From Streptomyces anulatus (GTDB taxonomy: Bacteria; Actinomycetota; Actinomycetes; Streptomycetales; Streptomycetaceae): a stretch of 64,000 nt of DNA. The position numbers were made by a program, and so were the translations under genes. The stretch's first letter is position 1. Every line of letters begins with the position of its first letter. Below are positions 42,018 to 50,563 of the stretch, piece after piece. The notes below the pieces were generated by a model. It had not been told where the DNA came from, did not search any database, and saw only the letters and a program-made list of their open reading frames with translations. Location of the stretch: assembly GCF_000721175.1 (NCBI RefSeq), contig NZ_JOEZ01000001.1, positions 124,001 through 188,000 on the forward strand, in the 5' to 3' direction.

Positions 42018-43178
42018 CTACTTGCCCTCCTCGGCAGAGTCGGCGAACGATGCCTGGTAGGCGGCGAACTGGGCCCGCTCCTCGTCCACGAGGGAGCTGC
42101 CGTCGGCGTAGCCGTGCTCGAACAGGGCCATCGGGTCCGGGTCGGGCATCGCGCGTACCGCTTCCCGTACCCGCTTGCCGAGGGTCTCGCTCTCCTCGTC
42201 CAGCGCGGTGAAGAAGGCCTCGTCCGCGAGCTTCTCCTTCTCCAGGTACGCGCGCAGCCGCAGGATCGGGTCCTTGGCCTCCCAGGCGGCCCGCTCCTCG
42301 TCGGCCCGGTACTTCGTCGGGTCGTCGGAGGTGGTGTGCGCACCCATGCGGTAGGTGAACGCCTCGACCAGGGTCGGGCCCTCGCCGCGGCGGGCCCGCT
42401 CCAGCGCGGAGCGGGTGACGGCCAGGCACGCCAGGACGTCGTTGCCGTCGACCCGGACGCCGGGGAAGCCGTAGCCCTGGGCGCGCTGGTAGAGCGGCAC
42501 GCGGGTCTGGCGCTCGGTGGGCTCGGAGATGGCCCACTGGTTGTTCTGGCAGAAGAACACGACCGGGGCGTTGTAGACCGCGGAGAAGGTGAACGACTCC
42601 GCGACATCGCCCTGGCTGGAGGCGCCGTCACCGAAGTACGCGATCACGGCGGAGTCCGCGCCGTCCTTGGCGACGCCCATGGCATAGCCGGTGGCGTGCA
42701 GCGTCTGCGAGCCGATGACGATCGTGTACAGGTGGAAGTTGTTGCTGTTCGGGTCCCAGCCGCCGTGGTTCACACCGCGGAACATGCCGAGCAGGTTGGT
42801 CGGGTCGACGCCACGGCACCAGGCGACCCCGTGCTCCCGGTAGGTCGGGAAGACGTAGTCGTCGTCGCGCAGGGCCCGCCCGCTGCCGATCTGGGCGGCC
42901 TCCTGGCCGAGCAGCGAGGCCCACAGGCCCAGCTCGCCCTGACGCTGGAGGGCGGTCGCCTCGGCGTCGAAGCGGCGGGTGAGCACCATGTCGCGGAACA
43001 GGCCGCGCAGCTCCTCGGCGCTCAGGTCGATGCTGTAGTCCGGGTGCTCGACGCGCTCACCCTCGGGCGTCAGCAGCTGTACGAGCTGGGGCTCGGAACT
43101 CTGCGGCTTCTTCGCGGCGCTGGTCCGCTTACTGGCGCGTCGCGGTTTACGCGCGGCGGCACTGCTCTCCACGGTCAC
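42018..43178 (-). CDS. bkdA: Branched-chain 2-oxoacid dehydrogenase E1 alpha subunit
   Basis: 386 residues. A Lys/Arg-rich N-terminal ~35 residues (RKPRRASKRTSAAKKP) precede the E1-alpha domain. The thiamine-diphosphate motif runs AYFGDGASSQGDVAESF to FCQNNQWAIS (GDG...NN). EAFTYRMGAHTTSDDPTKYR includes the phosphorylation-loop region of mitochondrial homologues. GTG 43178 has GGAGGA about 9 nt upstream. It is the first gene of bkdABC. The 330-nt upstream gap shared with the divergent response regulator contains the nested palindrome at 43367-43406. Confidence 0.96.
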   Translation of the reverse strand: MTVESSAAARKPRRASKRTSAAKKPQSSEPQLVQLLTPEGERVEHPDYSIDLSAEELRGLFRDMVLTRRFDAEATALQRQGELGLWASLLGQEAAQIGSGRALRDDDYVFPTYREHGVAWCRGVDPTNLLGMFRGVNHGGWDPNSNNFHLYTIVIGSQTLHATGYAMGVAKDGADSAVIAYFGDGASSQGDVAESFTFSAVYNAPVVFFCQNNQWAISEPTERQTRVPLYQRAQGYGFPGVRVDGNDVLACLAVTRSALERARRGEGPTLVEAFTYRMGAHTTSDDPTKYRADEERAAWEAKDPILRLRAYLEKEKLADEAFFTALDEESETLGKRVREAVRAMPDPDPMALFEHGYADGSSLVDEERAQFAAYQASFADSAEEGK

Positions 43179-43366
43179 GTGCGTGCTCCTCCGTCGGTCC
43201 GGCCCCCGGGGTCTGCCGGGAACCAGTGCGGCTCGCCTGAATCCGGTGACCGCGCACGGGGTGGGTGCCGGCCGGCCGGGATCAGGCGTGACAGGTGCCC
43301 CGGCGAGCGCCCTGTCATAGGCACGTTACCCAGTGCGTCGCTAAACTGCGAAACCCTATCTGACCT

Positions 43367-43406
43367 GCGATTTTGCTTGGATTTCCAAGTAAATCGAAAA
43401 AATCGC
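43367..43406. promoter_or_regulatory. Nested A/T-rich palindrome between bkdA and the response regulator
   Basis: An inner inverted repeat CTTGGA-TT-TCCAAG (43376-43389) lies within an outer pair GCGATTTT (43367-43374) and AAAATCGC (43399-43406). It is far more A/T-rich than its surroundings and lies 189 nt before bkdA and 103 nt before the response-regulator gene. It is a plausible operator for an Lrp/BkdR-type or other regulator of branched-chain amino-acid breakdown. The rest of the 330-nt gap shows no other clear element. Confidence 0.5.
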
Positions 43407-43508
43407 GAAGCTCTGCTGGTCAGGGCACTGGAAACAGCCTTGCGGGCCGCCGGAACAACGGCACGTTATCCCGCGAATCAGCGCCAGGGAAGAGCGGAGG
43501 GGAAGCGA

Positions 43509-44186
43509 GTGTGTGAGACTGCGATCGTGCGCGAAGAAGGAAAAATCACGGTATTTCTGCTCGACGATCACGAGGTCGTCCGGCGTGGCGTCCATGAGCT
43601 CCTCTCCGCCGAGGCGGACATCGAGGTGGTCGGCGAGGCCGGTACGGCCGCGGACGCCCTGGTGCGGATCCCGGCGACGCGCCCCGATGTGGCGGTGCTC
43701 GACGTGCGGCTGCCGGACGGCAGCGGTGTCGAGGTGTGCCGGGAAGTCCGTTCCCAGGACGAGAACATCAAATGCCTGATGCTCACCTCGTACGCCGATG
43801 ACGAGGCACTTTTCGACGCGATCATGGCGGGCGCGTCGGGATACGTGCTGAAGGCGATCCGCGGCTCCGAACTGCTGAATGCGGTCCGGGACGTGGCCGC
43901 CGGAAAATCGCTGCTGGACCCCGTGGCGACCGCCCGGGTGCTGGAGCGGCTGCGCGACGGCGGCAAGGGCAAGGGCGACGACAAGCTCGCCGGCCTCACC
44001 GAACAGGAACGCAGGATCCTGGACCTGATCGGCGAGGGCCTGACCAACCGGGTCATCGGGGAGCGCCTGCACCTCGCCGAGAAGACCATCAAGAACTACG
44101 TCTCCAGCCTGCTGTCCAAGCTGGGCATGGAGCGCCGCTCGCAGGCGGCCGCGTACGTCGCACGGCTCCAGGCCGAGCGCCGCTGA
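43509..44186 (+). CDS. Orphan NarL/LuxR-type response regulator
   Basis: 225 residues. The receiver domain is at about 12-130, with the acidic pair D19 D20, phospho-acceptor D65 in VAVLDVRLPDG, the Thr of LMLTSYADDE, and K115 in GYVLKAIRG. A LuxR helix-turn-helix at about 158-220 reads LTEQERRILDLIGEGLTNRV, IGERLHLAEKTIKNYVSSLL. All phosphorylation residues are intact. GTG 43509 has GGAGGGG 6 nt upstream. No histidine kinase lies alongside, so it is an orphan. It is divergent from bkdABC and may share a control region with it. Confidence 0.93.
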   Translation: MCETAIVREEGKITVFLLDDHEVVRRGVHELLSAEADIEVVGEAGTAADALVRIPATRPDVAVLDVRLPDGSGVEVCREVRSQDENIKCLMLTSYADDEALFDAIMAGASGYVLKAIRGSELLNAVRDVAAGKSLLDPVATARVLERLRDGGKGKGDDKLAGLTEQERRILDLIGEGLTNRVIGERLHLAEKTIKNYVSSLLSKLGMERRSQAAAYVARLQAERR

Positions 44187-44269
44187 GGCTGCCGCCGGGA
44201 CTTTGGTCCCGTACCAACCGGGGCCGGCGACCCTTACGCGTCCCCTACGGCCGGGGGACAGTGGAGTCC

Positions 44270-44719
44270 ATGTCCTTCGACGCACTCCCCGCGACCGAGA
44301 CGGTTCGGCGCGCCGCGACCGCGACGGGCGAGCGGACCGAGCCGATCGAGCTGCTCGGCCGGGTCCCGTACGGCCGCCTCGCGACCAGCATGCGGGCCCT
44401 GCCGTTCCTGGCGGTGGCCCGGCACATCGTGAGCGACGGCCGCATCCTGCTGCGGATGCACAGCGGCTTCGGCCACCACGAGGCGTGCGACGGCAGCGTC
44501 GTCGCGTACGGGGCGGACAACTACGACGACGCGGCGTCCGGCGACGGCGGCAGCCTGTGGTCGGTGCAGTTCACCGGCCCCGCCGAGATCGTGCACCTCT
44601 GCCCCGAGCAGGAGGAACTGTTCGGCGCCGCCCCCGTCTCTGTCGACGGGGAGCCCTACGCGCCGGCGTACCTCCGGGTCGACCCGCACTTCGTCACGGA
44701 ACACACGCTGGCCTTCTGA
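44270..44719 (+). CDS. Pyridoxamine 5'-phosphate oxidase-like (split-barrel) protein
   Basis: 149 residues: IELLGRVPYGRLATSMRALP, FLAVARHIVSDGRILLRMHSG, SVQFTGPAEIVH, YLRVDPHFVTEHTLAF. The pattern is a PNPOx-like split barrel that binds FMN, F420 or haem in relatives; no cofactor-specific residues are clear. ATG 44270 is taken, with a GTG three codons earlier equally possible because ribosome signals are weak. It follows the response regulator by 83 nt and may be cotranscribed. Confidence 0.75.
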   Translation: MSFDALPATETVRRAATATGERTEPIELLGRVPYGRLATSMRALPFLAVARHIVSDGRILLRMHSGFGHHEACDGSVVAYGADNYDDAASGDGGSLWSVQFTGPAEIVHLCPEQEELFGAAPVSVDGEPYAPAYLRVDPHFVTEHTLAF

Positions 44720-44788
44720 GGCGTCGGGACGCTCTAGCGCATCCGTGGGCGTGACCGCAAGTCCGCAGAGCGACCACGCAGAGTGATC

Positions 44789-44794
44789 TAACAT
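44789..44794 (+). promoter_or_regulatory. Candidate -10 box giving a leaderless phosphotransferase mRNA
   Basis: TAACAT ends 7 nt before the GTG at 44802; there is no Shine-Dalgarno sequence. It sits in a local A/T-rich patch (GATCTAACATTTGGTAA). Confidence 0.45.
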
Positions 44795-44801
44795 TTGGTA
44801 A

Positions 44802-45881
44802 GTGCCGCGCTCATATGTCACTCGTCCACCTGTTCCCCCGGTCGGCGAGGTGCTGCGCCGTTACCCGGGCGTGGGCGAGCCGCTCGCCTGCGAGCCGATC
44901 ACCAAGGGCCTGCTGAACCACGGATACCGCGTCTCCACCACGAGCGGCTCCTACTTCCTCAAGCACCATCTCGACAAGAAGCACCTGGACGACACCAGCG
45001 GCGAACGGGCCTCGATCGTCCGCCAGCACCGCGCCACCCAGCGCCTGCAGTCGCTCGGCGTACCCGTCGTCCCACCCCTGGCGGACACCCGGGGCGACAC
45101 CGTCGCCGTGATCGGCGAACGGTGTTACGCCCTGCATCCCTGGGTCGAGGGCCTCCACCGCGTCGGCGCCCAGCTGACCCCCGCCCAGTCCCGCCGGCTC
45201 GGAACCCTCCTGGGCACCGTGCACACCGGCCTGGAGCAGGTCATGGCGCCGCGCGACGGCCCGCATCCGGCGAGCCCGCCCGCCCGGCCGGGGCACCGCA
45301 GCCCGGACGCCGCCGACACCTTCGCGCTGATCGACGACCTGCTGGCCGCCGCGCGCGGGCAGGGCGGCCGGGACGCCCCCCGCGACGCCTTCGACGAACT
45401 CGCCGTGCACCGGCTCGTGGAGCGCCGCGCCCTGCTCGAACAGCACGCCCACCGCCGCCCACCCACCCCGGAGGGGCCCGCCACCGGCTGGGTGCACGGG
45501 GACTTCCACCCGCTGAATCTGCTCTACCGGGGCGCCGACCCGGTCGCGATCGTGGACTGGGACCGGCTGGACGTACTGCCGCGCGCCGAGGAGGCGGTAC
45601 GGGCGGCGGCGATCTTCTTCGTCCGGCCGGACGGAGAACTGGACCTCGCGAAGGTACGGGCGTACGCCCGCGCGTACCGGCGGGCCGCCGGGGCGGGGGC
45701 CGCGGAGCTGGCGGCCGCGGTGCACCGGGTGTGGTGGGAGCGGCTCAACGACTTCTGGATACTCCGCTGGCGCTACCGCCTCGACGACCGCAGGGCCGAC
45801 CCGCAGTTCCCCGCGGTGGCGGCCCTGGCGGTGTGGTGGACGCGGGAGTACGAGGCGGTGTGCGCGGCCTTCACGGAGTGA
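44802..45881 (+). CDS. Aminoglycoside-phosphotransferase-fold kinase (APH family)
   Basis: 359 residues. The N-lobe has FLKHHLDKK supplying the ATP-binding Lys. The catalytic loop is TGWVHGDFHPLNLLYRGADP (HGDxxxxN) and the metal-binding segment AIVDWDRLDVLPRAEE. This is the choline/homoserine/aminoglycoside kinase fold. There is no specific link to antibiotic resistance; in Streptomyces most such proteins phosphorylate unknown small molecules. GTG 44802 matches the start of the motif GEVLRRYPGVGEPLACEPIT KG. It is monocistronic, ending in a shared terminator. Confidence 0.88.
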   Translation: MPRSYVTRPPVPPVGEVLRRYPGVGEPLACEPITKGLLNHGYRVSTTSGSYFLKHHLDKKHLDDTSGERASIVRQHRATQRLQSLGVPVVPPLADTRGDTVAVIGERCYALHPWVEGLHRVGAQLTPAQSRRLGTLLGTVHTGLEQVMAPRDGPHPASPPARPGHRSPDAADTFALIDDLLAAARGQGGRDAPRDAFDELAVHRLVERRALLEQHAHRRPPTPEGPATGWVHGDFHPLNLLYRGADPVAIVDWDRLDVLPRAEEAVRAAAIFFVRPDGELDLAKVRAYARAYRRAAGAGAAELAAAVHRVWWERLNDFWILRWRYRLDDRRADPQFPAVAALAVWWTREYEAVCAAFTE

Positions 45882-45900
45882 AGGGTGGTGCGACACGCAG

Positions 45901-45937
45901 GAGCCCGGCGCGCGCCAACAGGGCGCACGCCGGGCTC
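45901..45937. terminator. Bidirectional terminator between phosphotransferase and kinase genes
   Basis: GAGCCCGGCGCGCGCC (45901-45916) pairs with GGCGCACGCCGGGCTC (45922-45937) with one G-U type mismatch. It lies 20 nt after one stop and 22 nt after the other. Confidence 0.85.
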
Positions 45938-45958
45938 ACGGGGTGGTGCGGTGGTGCG

Positions 45959-47551
45959 TTAGCCCGTCGTGGCACCCAGGGACGTGTCGCCGGGCGTGGT
46001 GCCCGTACCGCCGTCGTCGCCGGCCCCGCCGTCATCGCCTCCGCCGCCGGCCCCGCCCGGAGTCCCGGGGTCGGTGGTCGGGTCGGTGGGGTCGCCCGTG
46101 GGCTCCCCGCTGCCGCCCTCGATGGTGTTGCCGTCCGTCGTCCCCGGGTCCGGCTCGGACGGGGTCGGGGACGGGGTGAACGAGGGCTCGCTCCGGGTCG
46201 GGGGAGGGTTGTACGGCGGCGGGTTCGGCTGCGTCTGACCGCCGGTGGACGTGTCCGAGTCCTCCGGCTCGTCGCTCTCCTCCTCGGACGGCTCCTCCGA
46301 GGGCTCCTCCTCGGACTGACTGACCGAGGTGCTCGGCGTGACCGGGTTCTTCTTCCCGCCGTCGTCCTTCGCGGCGTTGACGGCGAAGGCGACCCCCGCA
46401 CCGATCGCGACCAGCGCGAGCAGGACGAAGAGCCACATCTTGCCGCGCCCGGAGCCGGACCGCCGCTGCCCGCCGTCGTAGCCCCCGTCATCCGGGTTGA
46501 ACGGCGGCAGGATCGGGCCCTGCGAGGTGTCCCCGTGCACCGGGTGGCCCATCGCGCGGGTGGAGCCGGACATCCCGTGCGGCGGCGTCCGGCCCCCCTC
46601 GTGCAGCGAGACCGGACCGGTGTTCCACGTGCCCGTGTGGCCGCCCTGCACCTGGAGCATCTGCAGGCTGTACTGGACGAGCCCGCGCATCTCCTCGGCG
46701 CTCTGGAACCGGTCGTCCGGGTCCTTCGCCAGCGCCCGCATGGCCATCCCGTCCAGCTCCGGCGGCACCACGTCCGAGACCTCGGACGGCGGCACCGGGA
46801 TGTCCTGGACGTGCTGGTAGACCACCGAGAGCGGGGTCTCACCGGTGAACGGGGGCCGCAGCGCGAGCAGCTCGTAGAGCAGGCATCCGGTGGCGTACAG
46901 GTCGGACCGGTGGTCGACGGCCTTGCCGAGCGCCTGCTCGGGGGAGAGGTACTGCGGGGTGCCCATGACCATGCCGGTCTGGGTCATCGTCGACTGCGCG
47001 CCGTGCAGCGCGCGGGCGATGCCGAAGTCCATCACCTTGACCGCGCCGGAGTCCGTGATGATCACGTTGGCGGGCTTGATGTCGCGGTGCACGATACCGT
47101 GCTGGTGCGAGTACGCGAGGGCTTCCAGCACGCCCGAGACGATGATCAGCGCCTGCTCGGGCGGCGGGGCCTCCGCGGTCAGGAGCAGATCGCGGATGGT
47201 GCGGCCCTCGACCAGCTCCATCACGATGTACGGGACGGTCCGGTCGCCCACGACGTCCTCGCCGGAGTCGTACACGGCGACGATCGCATGGTGGTTGAGG
47301 CCCGCGACGGACTGTGCCTCGCGGGTGAAGCGGGCCTTGGACACCGGGTCCTCGGCCAGGTCGGATCGGAGGAGCTTCACCGCGACCGTCCGTCCGAGCC
47401 GGACGTCCTCCGCCGCGTAGACCTCTGCCATGCCGCCCCGGCCGAGCCGGTAGGTCATCCGGTAGCGTCCGTCACCGACGACGCCGCCGACGCCCCAGGC
47501 GTCGGAGCCATCCGAAACTCCGCCGCCGTTTGCTTCGGAATCGGGTGCCAT
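45959..47551 (-). CDS. Transmembrane Ser/Thr protein kinase (PknB-like, no PASTA)
   Basis: 530 residues. The Hanks-type kinase domain is at about 28-290: P-loop LGRGGMAEVY, Lys in VAVKLLRSD, HRDIKPANV, DFGIAR, TGMVMGTPQYLSPEQ. A juxtamembrane linker, one membrane helix (KMWLFVLLALVAIGAGVAFAV, about 370-390) and a 140-residue extracytoplasmic tail follow. The tail is first acidic Glu/Ser repeats, then Pro/Thr/Gly rich, and lacks PASTA domains. It is likely surface-exposed and flexible. ATG 47551. It is divergent from a second kinase, suggesting duplication. Confidence 0.94.
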   Translation of the reverse strand: MAPDSEANGGGVSDGSDAWGVGGVVGDGRYRMTYRLGRGGMAEVYAAEDVRLGRTVAVKLLRSDLAEDPVSKARFTREAQSVAGLNHHAIVAVYDSGEDVVGDRTVPYIVMELVEGRTIRDLLLTAEAPPPEQALIIVSGVLEALAYSHQHGIVHRDIKPANVIITDSGAVKVMDFGIARALHGAQSTMTQTGMVMGTPQYLSPEQALGKAVDHRSDLYATGCLLYELLALRPPFTGETPLSVVYQHVQDIPVPPSEVSDVVPPELDGMAMRALAKDPDDRFQSAEEMRGLVQYSLQMLQVQGGHTGTWNTGPVSLHEGGRTPPHGMSGSTRAMGHPVHGDTSQGPILPPFNPDDGGYDGGQRRSGSGRGKMWLFVLLALVAIGAGVAFAVNAAKDDGGKKNPVTPSTSVSQSEEEPSEEPSEEESDEPEDSDTSTGGQTQPNPPPYNPPPTRSEPSFTPSPTPSEPDPGTTDGNTIEGGSGEPTGDPTDPTTDPGTPGGAGGGGDDGGAGDDGGTGTTPGDTSLGATTG

Positions 47552-47764
47552 CAGTCCTCGCCGTCGTATCTGTCCGCGCGTCCGCGGGTTCTCACGGTGC
47601 CTTGCTGCATTGCCACGTCACGCTACAGCCTCCGCCGGACACCACGGTTCCGCTGCGGCAGGATCATCGGACCGCCCGGCGCGTCCTACACCTGGATTTG
47701 ATGCGTTTCCTGTAACGCTTCCGAGACGCTTCCTGTACTTAGGGTCACGGAACGGGCACCCGGC

Positions 47765-47793
47765 TTGACGTGTCGGACCCCTGCGGCAGACTT
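47765..47793 (+). promoter_or_regulatory. Candidate promoter of the PASTA kinase gene
   Basis: TTGACG (47765-47770) and AGACTT (47788-47793) are 17 nt apart. The -35 is a perfect hexamer start; the -10 is weak. The repeat array at 47801 would begin just at the transcription start. Elsewhere in this 337-nt divergent gap I see only a short direct repeat (CGCTTCC twice, about 47719-47733). Confidence 0.4.
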
Positions 47794-47800
47794 GGCGCGT

Positions 47801-47845
47801 AATCGCGTTGTACGGAACCGCGTCGCACGCAATCGCGTCAGACAG
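47801..47845 (+). repeat. Three phased 15-bp repeats in the kinase promoter region
   Basis: AATCGCGTTGTACGG, AACCGCGTCGCACGC and AATCGCGTCAGACAG follow one another without gaps (47801-47815, 47816-47830, 47831-47845), sharing AAYCGCGTN(4)AC/G. They lie 44-88 nt before the kinase start codon. Confidence 0.6.
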
Positions 47846-47888
47846 AAACACCGCGTGCGACCGCGCGCCGCCGAGGGGGATGCAAGTC

Positions 47889-49532
47889 ATGAGCCAGGAC
47901 GGCGCACGGGGCCGCTATGCGGGCGGGGCGATCGCGGGTGGCCGCTATCAGCTGCGCGACCTGCTCGGCGAGGGCGGGATGGCGTCCGTGTACCTGGCCT
48001 ACGACTCCGCCCTGGACCGTCAGGTAGCGATCAAGACCCTGCACACCGAGCTCGGTCGCGAGCAGTCCTTCCGCGAGCGCTTCCGGCGTGAGGCGCAGGC
48101 CGTCGCCAAGCTCCAGCACACCAACATCGTCTCCGTCTTCGACACCGGCGAGGACGAGCTCGGCGGTGCGCTGATGCCGTACATCGTCATGGAGTACGTC
48201 GAGGGTCAGCCGCTCGGCTCGGTGCTGGCCGCCGACATCCGCAGTCACGGCGCGATGCCGGCCGACAAGGCCCTCAAGGTGACGGCGGACGTGCTCGCCG
48301 CACTGGAGACCAGCCACGAGATGGGCCTGGTCCACCGGGACATCAAGCCCGGCAACGTGATGATGACCAAGCGCGGCATCGTCAAGGTCATGGACTTCGG
48401 CATCGCCCGCGCCATGCAGTCCGGTGTCACCTCGATGACGCAGACCGGCATGGTCGTCGGCACCCCGCAGTACCTCTCCCCCGAGCAGGCCCTCGGCCGC
48501 GGCGTCGACGCCCGGTCCGACCTGTACTCGGTCGGCATCATGCTCTTCCAGCTGCTCACCGGCCGGATCCCGTTCGACGCGGACTCGCCGCTGGCCATCG
48601 CGTACGCGCATGTGCAGGAGGAGCCGGTCGCGCCCTCCAGCATCAACCGGTCGGTCACCCCGGCGATGGACGCACTCGTCGCCCGCGCGCTCAAGAAGAA
48701 CCCGAACGAGCGCTTCCCCAGCGCCGCCGCGATGCGCGACGAGATCGCCCGCGTGCTGAACGCCTCCGGCGGCCAGACCGGCGCCCCGGCGATCGTGGCC
48801 GGCGGCGGGCCCGCCAACAGCGGTGCCGGTGTCGGTTCGGCGGTGTTCCCGCCGGTCGACCAGAGCACCTCGGCGCCGCAGAGCGTCCAGACGCCGTACC
48901 AGCCGCATCCGCAGCACCAGCAGCCTGGCCCGTACAGCCGGCCGACCCCGGCGCCCACGCCGAGCTACGGCTACCCGCAGTCCGGCCAGGTCCAGGGCTA
49001 CCCGACCCCGGGCCCGCTGGCCCACCAGACGCCGCCGCCGTACTCGATCAACCCGCAGCACGCGACGGCCGTGGGCACCACCGGTGGCAGCGGTTCGAAG
49101 CGGAACATGCCGGTCGTCGTCGGCTCGATCGTCGTCGCGCTGCTGGCCGTCGGCGGCCTGATCACCGCGATCGCCCTCCAGGGCGGCGGCAAGGACGACG
49201 AGGCGGGCAAGGGCGGCGAGACGGGCACCGAGCAGGTGGAGGGCTACCGCCCGCCGGAGCGCAACCGGACGATGAAGGACACGGACTGCTCGAACGCGTC
49301 CGAGGACTCCAACGACCCGAAGAAGGTCCGCGCGCCGAGCTTCATCTACAAGGACATCCAGTCGGCGAAGGCGTGCGCGGCCGCCGCGGGCTGGACGGTC
49401 AAGGAGATCGCGGAGCCGGGCAACACGTACGCCGACGGCCAGGTCGTCGGCCAGTTCCCGTCCTCCGGTGCGGCGGTCGACGAGCGCGGCGCCCACTTCG
49501 AGCTGAAGGTCTCCACCGGCAAGCCCTCTTGA
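47889..49532 (+). CDS. Transmembrane Ser/Thr protein kinase with one PASTA domain
   Basis: 547 residues. The kinase domain is at about 17-280: LGEGGMASVYLAYD, VAIKTLH, HRDIKPGNV, DFGIAR, TGMVVGTPQYLSPEQ. A Pro/Gln/Tyr-rich cytoplasmic linker (about 300-400), one membrane helix (MPVVVGSIVVALLAVGGLI, about 410-432) and an external region follow, ending in a single PASTA-type domain (SFIYKDIQSAKACAAAAGWT, then VVGQFPSSGAAVDERG). PASTA domains sense muropeptides or lipid II, so it may monitor cell-wall state. ATG 47889 has GAGGGGGA upstream. Two Cys (TDCSN and KACAAA) outside the membrane may form a disulfide. Confidence 0.94.
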   Translation: MSQDGARGRYAGGAIAGGRYQLRDLLGEGGMASVYLAYDSALDRQVAIKTLHTELGREQSFRERFRREAQAVAKLQHTNIVSVFDTGEDELGGALMPYIVMEYVEGQPLGSVLAADIRSHGAMPADKALKVTADVLAALETSHEMGLVHRDIKPGNVMMTKRGIVKVMDFGIARAMQSGVTSMTQTGMVVGTPQYLSPEQALGRGVDARSDLYSVGIMLFQLLTGRIPFDADSPLAIAYAHVQEEPVAPSSINRSVTPAMDALVARALKKNPNERFPSAAAMRDEIARVLNASGGQTGAPAIVAGGGPANSGAGVGSAVFPPVDQSTSAPQSVQTPYQPHPQHQQPGPYSRPTPAPTPSYGYPQSGQVQGYPTPGPLAHQTPPPYSINPQHATAVGTTGGSGSKRNMPVVVGSIVVALLAVGGLITAIALQGGGKDDEAGKGGETGTEQVEGYRPPERNRTMKDTDCSNASEDSNDPKKVRAPSFIYKDIQSAKACAAAAGWTVKEIAEPGNTYADGQVVGQFPSSGAAVDERGAHFELKVSTGKPS

Positions 49533-49708
49533 TCCGCCGGTCCTGAGCCGCCGCTCCGGAGCCTCCGCCCGGCCGGGCGGTGTCCGAAGGTGATCGTCAC
49601 GGGTCCACGGATCTCGCCGGATCTTCGTCGTGGACCGGTAACGAGCCCCGGATTTCCGGATACCGCGTCCGGGATGCCGGATACAGGGGCCCGTGTGACG
49701 CTGATCTC

Positions 49709-50455
49709 ATGGCTCCAGGACTTCCGGCCGTGTGGTCGTCGAGGTGCGCGGTCTGTCTGCTGGCGGCGGCCGGAGCGGCGCTGGGGCCGCTGGACGGCTC
49801 CGCCCACGGGTCTCCGGCCCCCGACGGCCCGGCCCTCACCGCGTCGCCCCCCGGGGCGTCGGGACCCACCGCCACCGCATCCGCCGCCCCGTCCCCTCAG
49901 GCTTCTCGGCCCTCTCCGCCGCCCGTCCCGTCGGGCTCCGCGTCCCCTGCGGCGCTCCCTTCCGCCCTGCCCCTGCCATCCGGCGTCCCGGTCTCCGGAG
50001 CCTCGGGGGCCGTTCCGGCCGTGTCCTCCCCGGCAGCGTCCGGGCCCTCCGAGGCCCAGGCCCCCGCCGGGCCCGCGGCCGACGCGCCGGAACCCTCCTC
50101 CTCCCCTTCCGCTTCCCCCGACGTCTCCGGGTCGACCGCCCCCCTGGCCGGGCGCGAGGCCGGAGCCGGGAAGGCGCGTCCCGGGCGTTCGCTGTCGCCG
50201 CTGGAGCTGGCGCAGGCCGAGGACCCCGTCGAGGACGACGAGCCCGAGGAGGCCGATGAGGCCCCCGTGGACCTCGTCGACCTGCCCGCCTCCACCCCGC
50301 CGCCCGGTGCCTTCACCGATCCGGGGCGACGGACCGGACAGCCCCTGGACGCCGCGGCCGTACAACGGGTGCAGCAGGTCTCGCTCGGTACCGGCATCGC
50401 CCTGGTCGGTCTCGGGCTCGGCTTCCTCGCGTTCCGTATGCGCCGCACGAACTGA
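49709..50455 (+). CDS. Secreted/membrane-anchored Pro-Ser-Ala-rich protein
   Basis: 248 residues. N-terminal signal-like segment SSRCAVCLLAAAGAALGPL; about 150 residues of Pro/Ser/Ala/Gly low complexity; then a conserved-looking acidic block (RSLSPLELAQAEDPVEDDEP, EEADEAPVDLVDLPASTPPP) and a C-terminal membrane helix (VQQVSLGTGIALVGLGLGFL) followed by RMRRTN. It is probably an extracytoplasmic stalk anchored at its C-terminus. Function unknown. ATG 49709 has no strong ribosome site; the start could be up to 43 codons earlier. Confidence 0.7.
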   Translation: MAPGLPAVWSSRCAVCLLAAAGAALGPLDGSAHGSPAPDGPALTASPPGASGPTATASAAPSPQASRPSPPPVPSGSASPAALPSALPLPSGVPVSGASGAVPAVSSPAASGPSEAQAPAGPAADAPEPSSSPSASPDVSGSTAPLAGREAGAGKARPGRSLSPLELAQAEDPVEDDEPEEADEAPVDLVDLPASTPPPGAFTDPGRRTGQPLDAAAVQRVQQVSLGTGIALVGLGLGFLAFRMRRTN

Positions 50456-50525
50456 GCGTCGCGGCCACCGGTCCCGCCCCGGCGTAAGCGTCGACACGAC
50501 GTACGGCGAGAAGTACCGACGAGAC

Positions 50526-50563
50526 TTGCCAACAGGAACATACTCGGTATACATACTCAGTAT
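50526..50563 (+). promoter_or_regulatory. PadR promoter with two operator half-sites overlapping the start codon
   Basis: TTGCCA (50526-50531) and TATACA (50548-50553) are 16 nt apart, an excellent main-sigma promoter whose -10 ends 8 nt before the padR ATG, so the mRNA should be leaderless. Two near-identical 11-bp dyads, ATACTCGGTAT (50540-50550) and ATACTCAGTAT (50553-50563), are 13 bp apart; the first covers the -10 region and the second covers the ATG. This ATACT-GTAT motif fits PadR operators and implies tight autoregulation. Confidence 0.75.

Noticed and set aside
44802..45881. Antibiotic-resistance aminoglycoside kinase
   Set aside because: Only the general APH fold motifs are seen; nothing in the sequence or context points to an antibiotic substrate.
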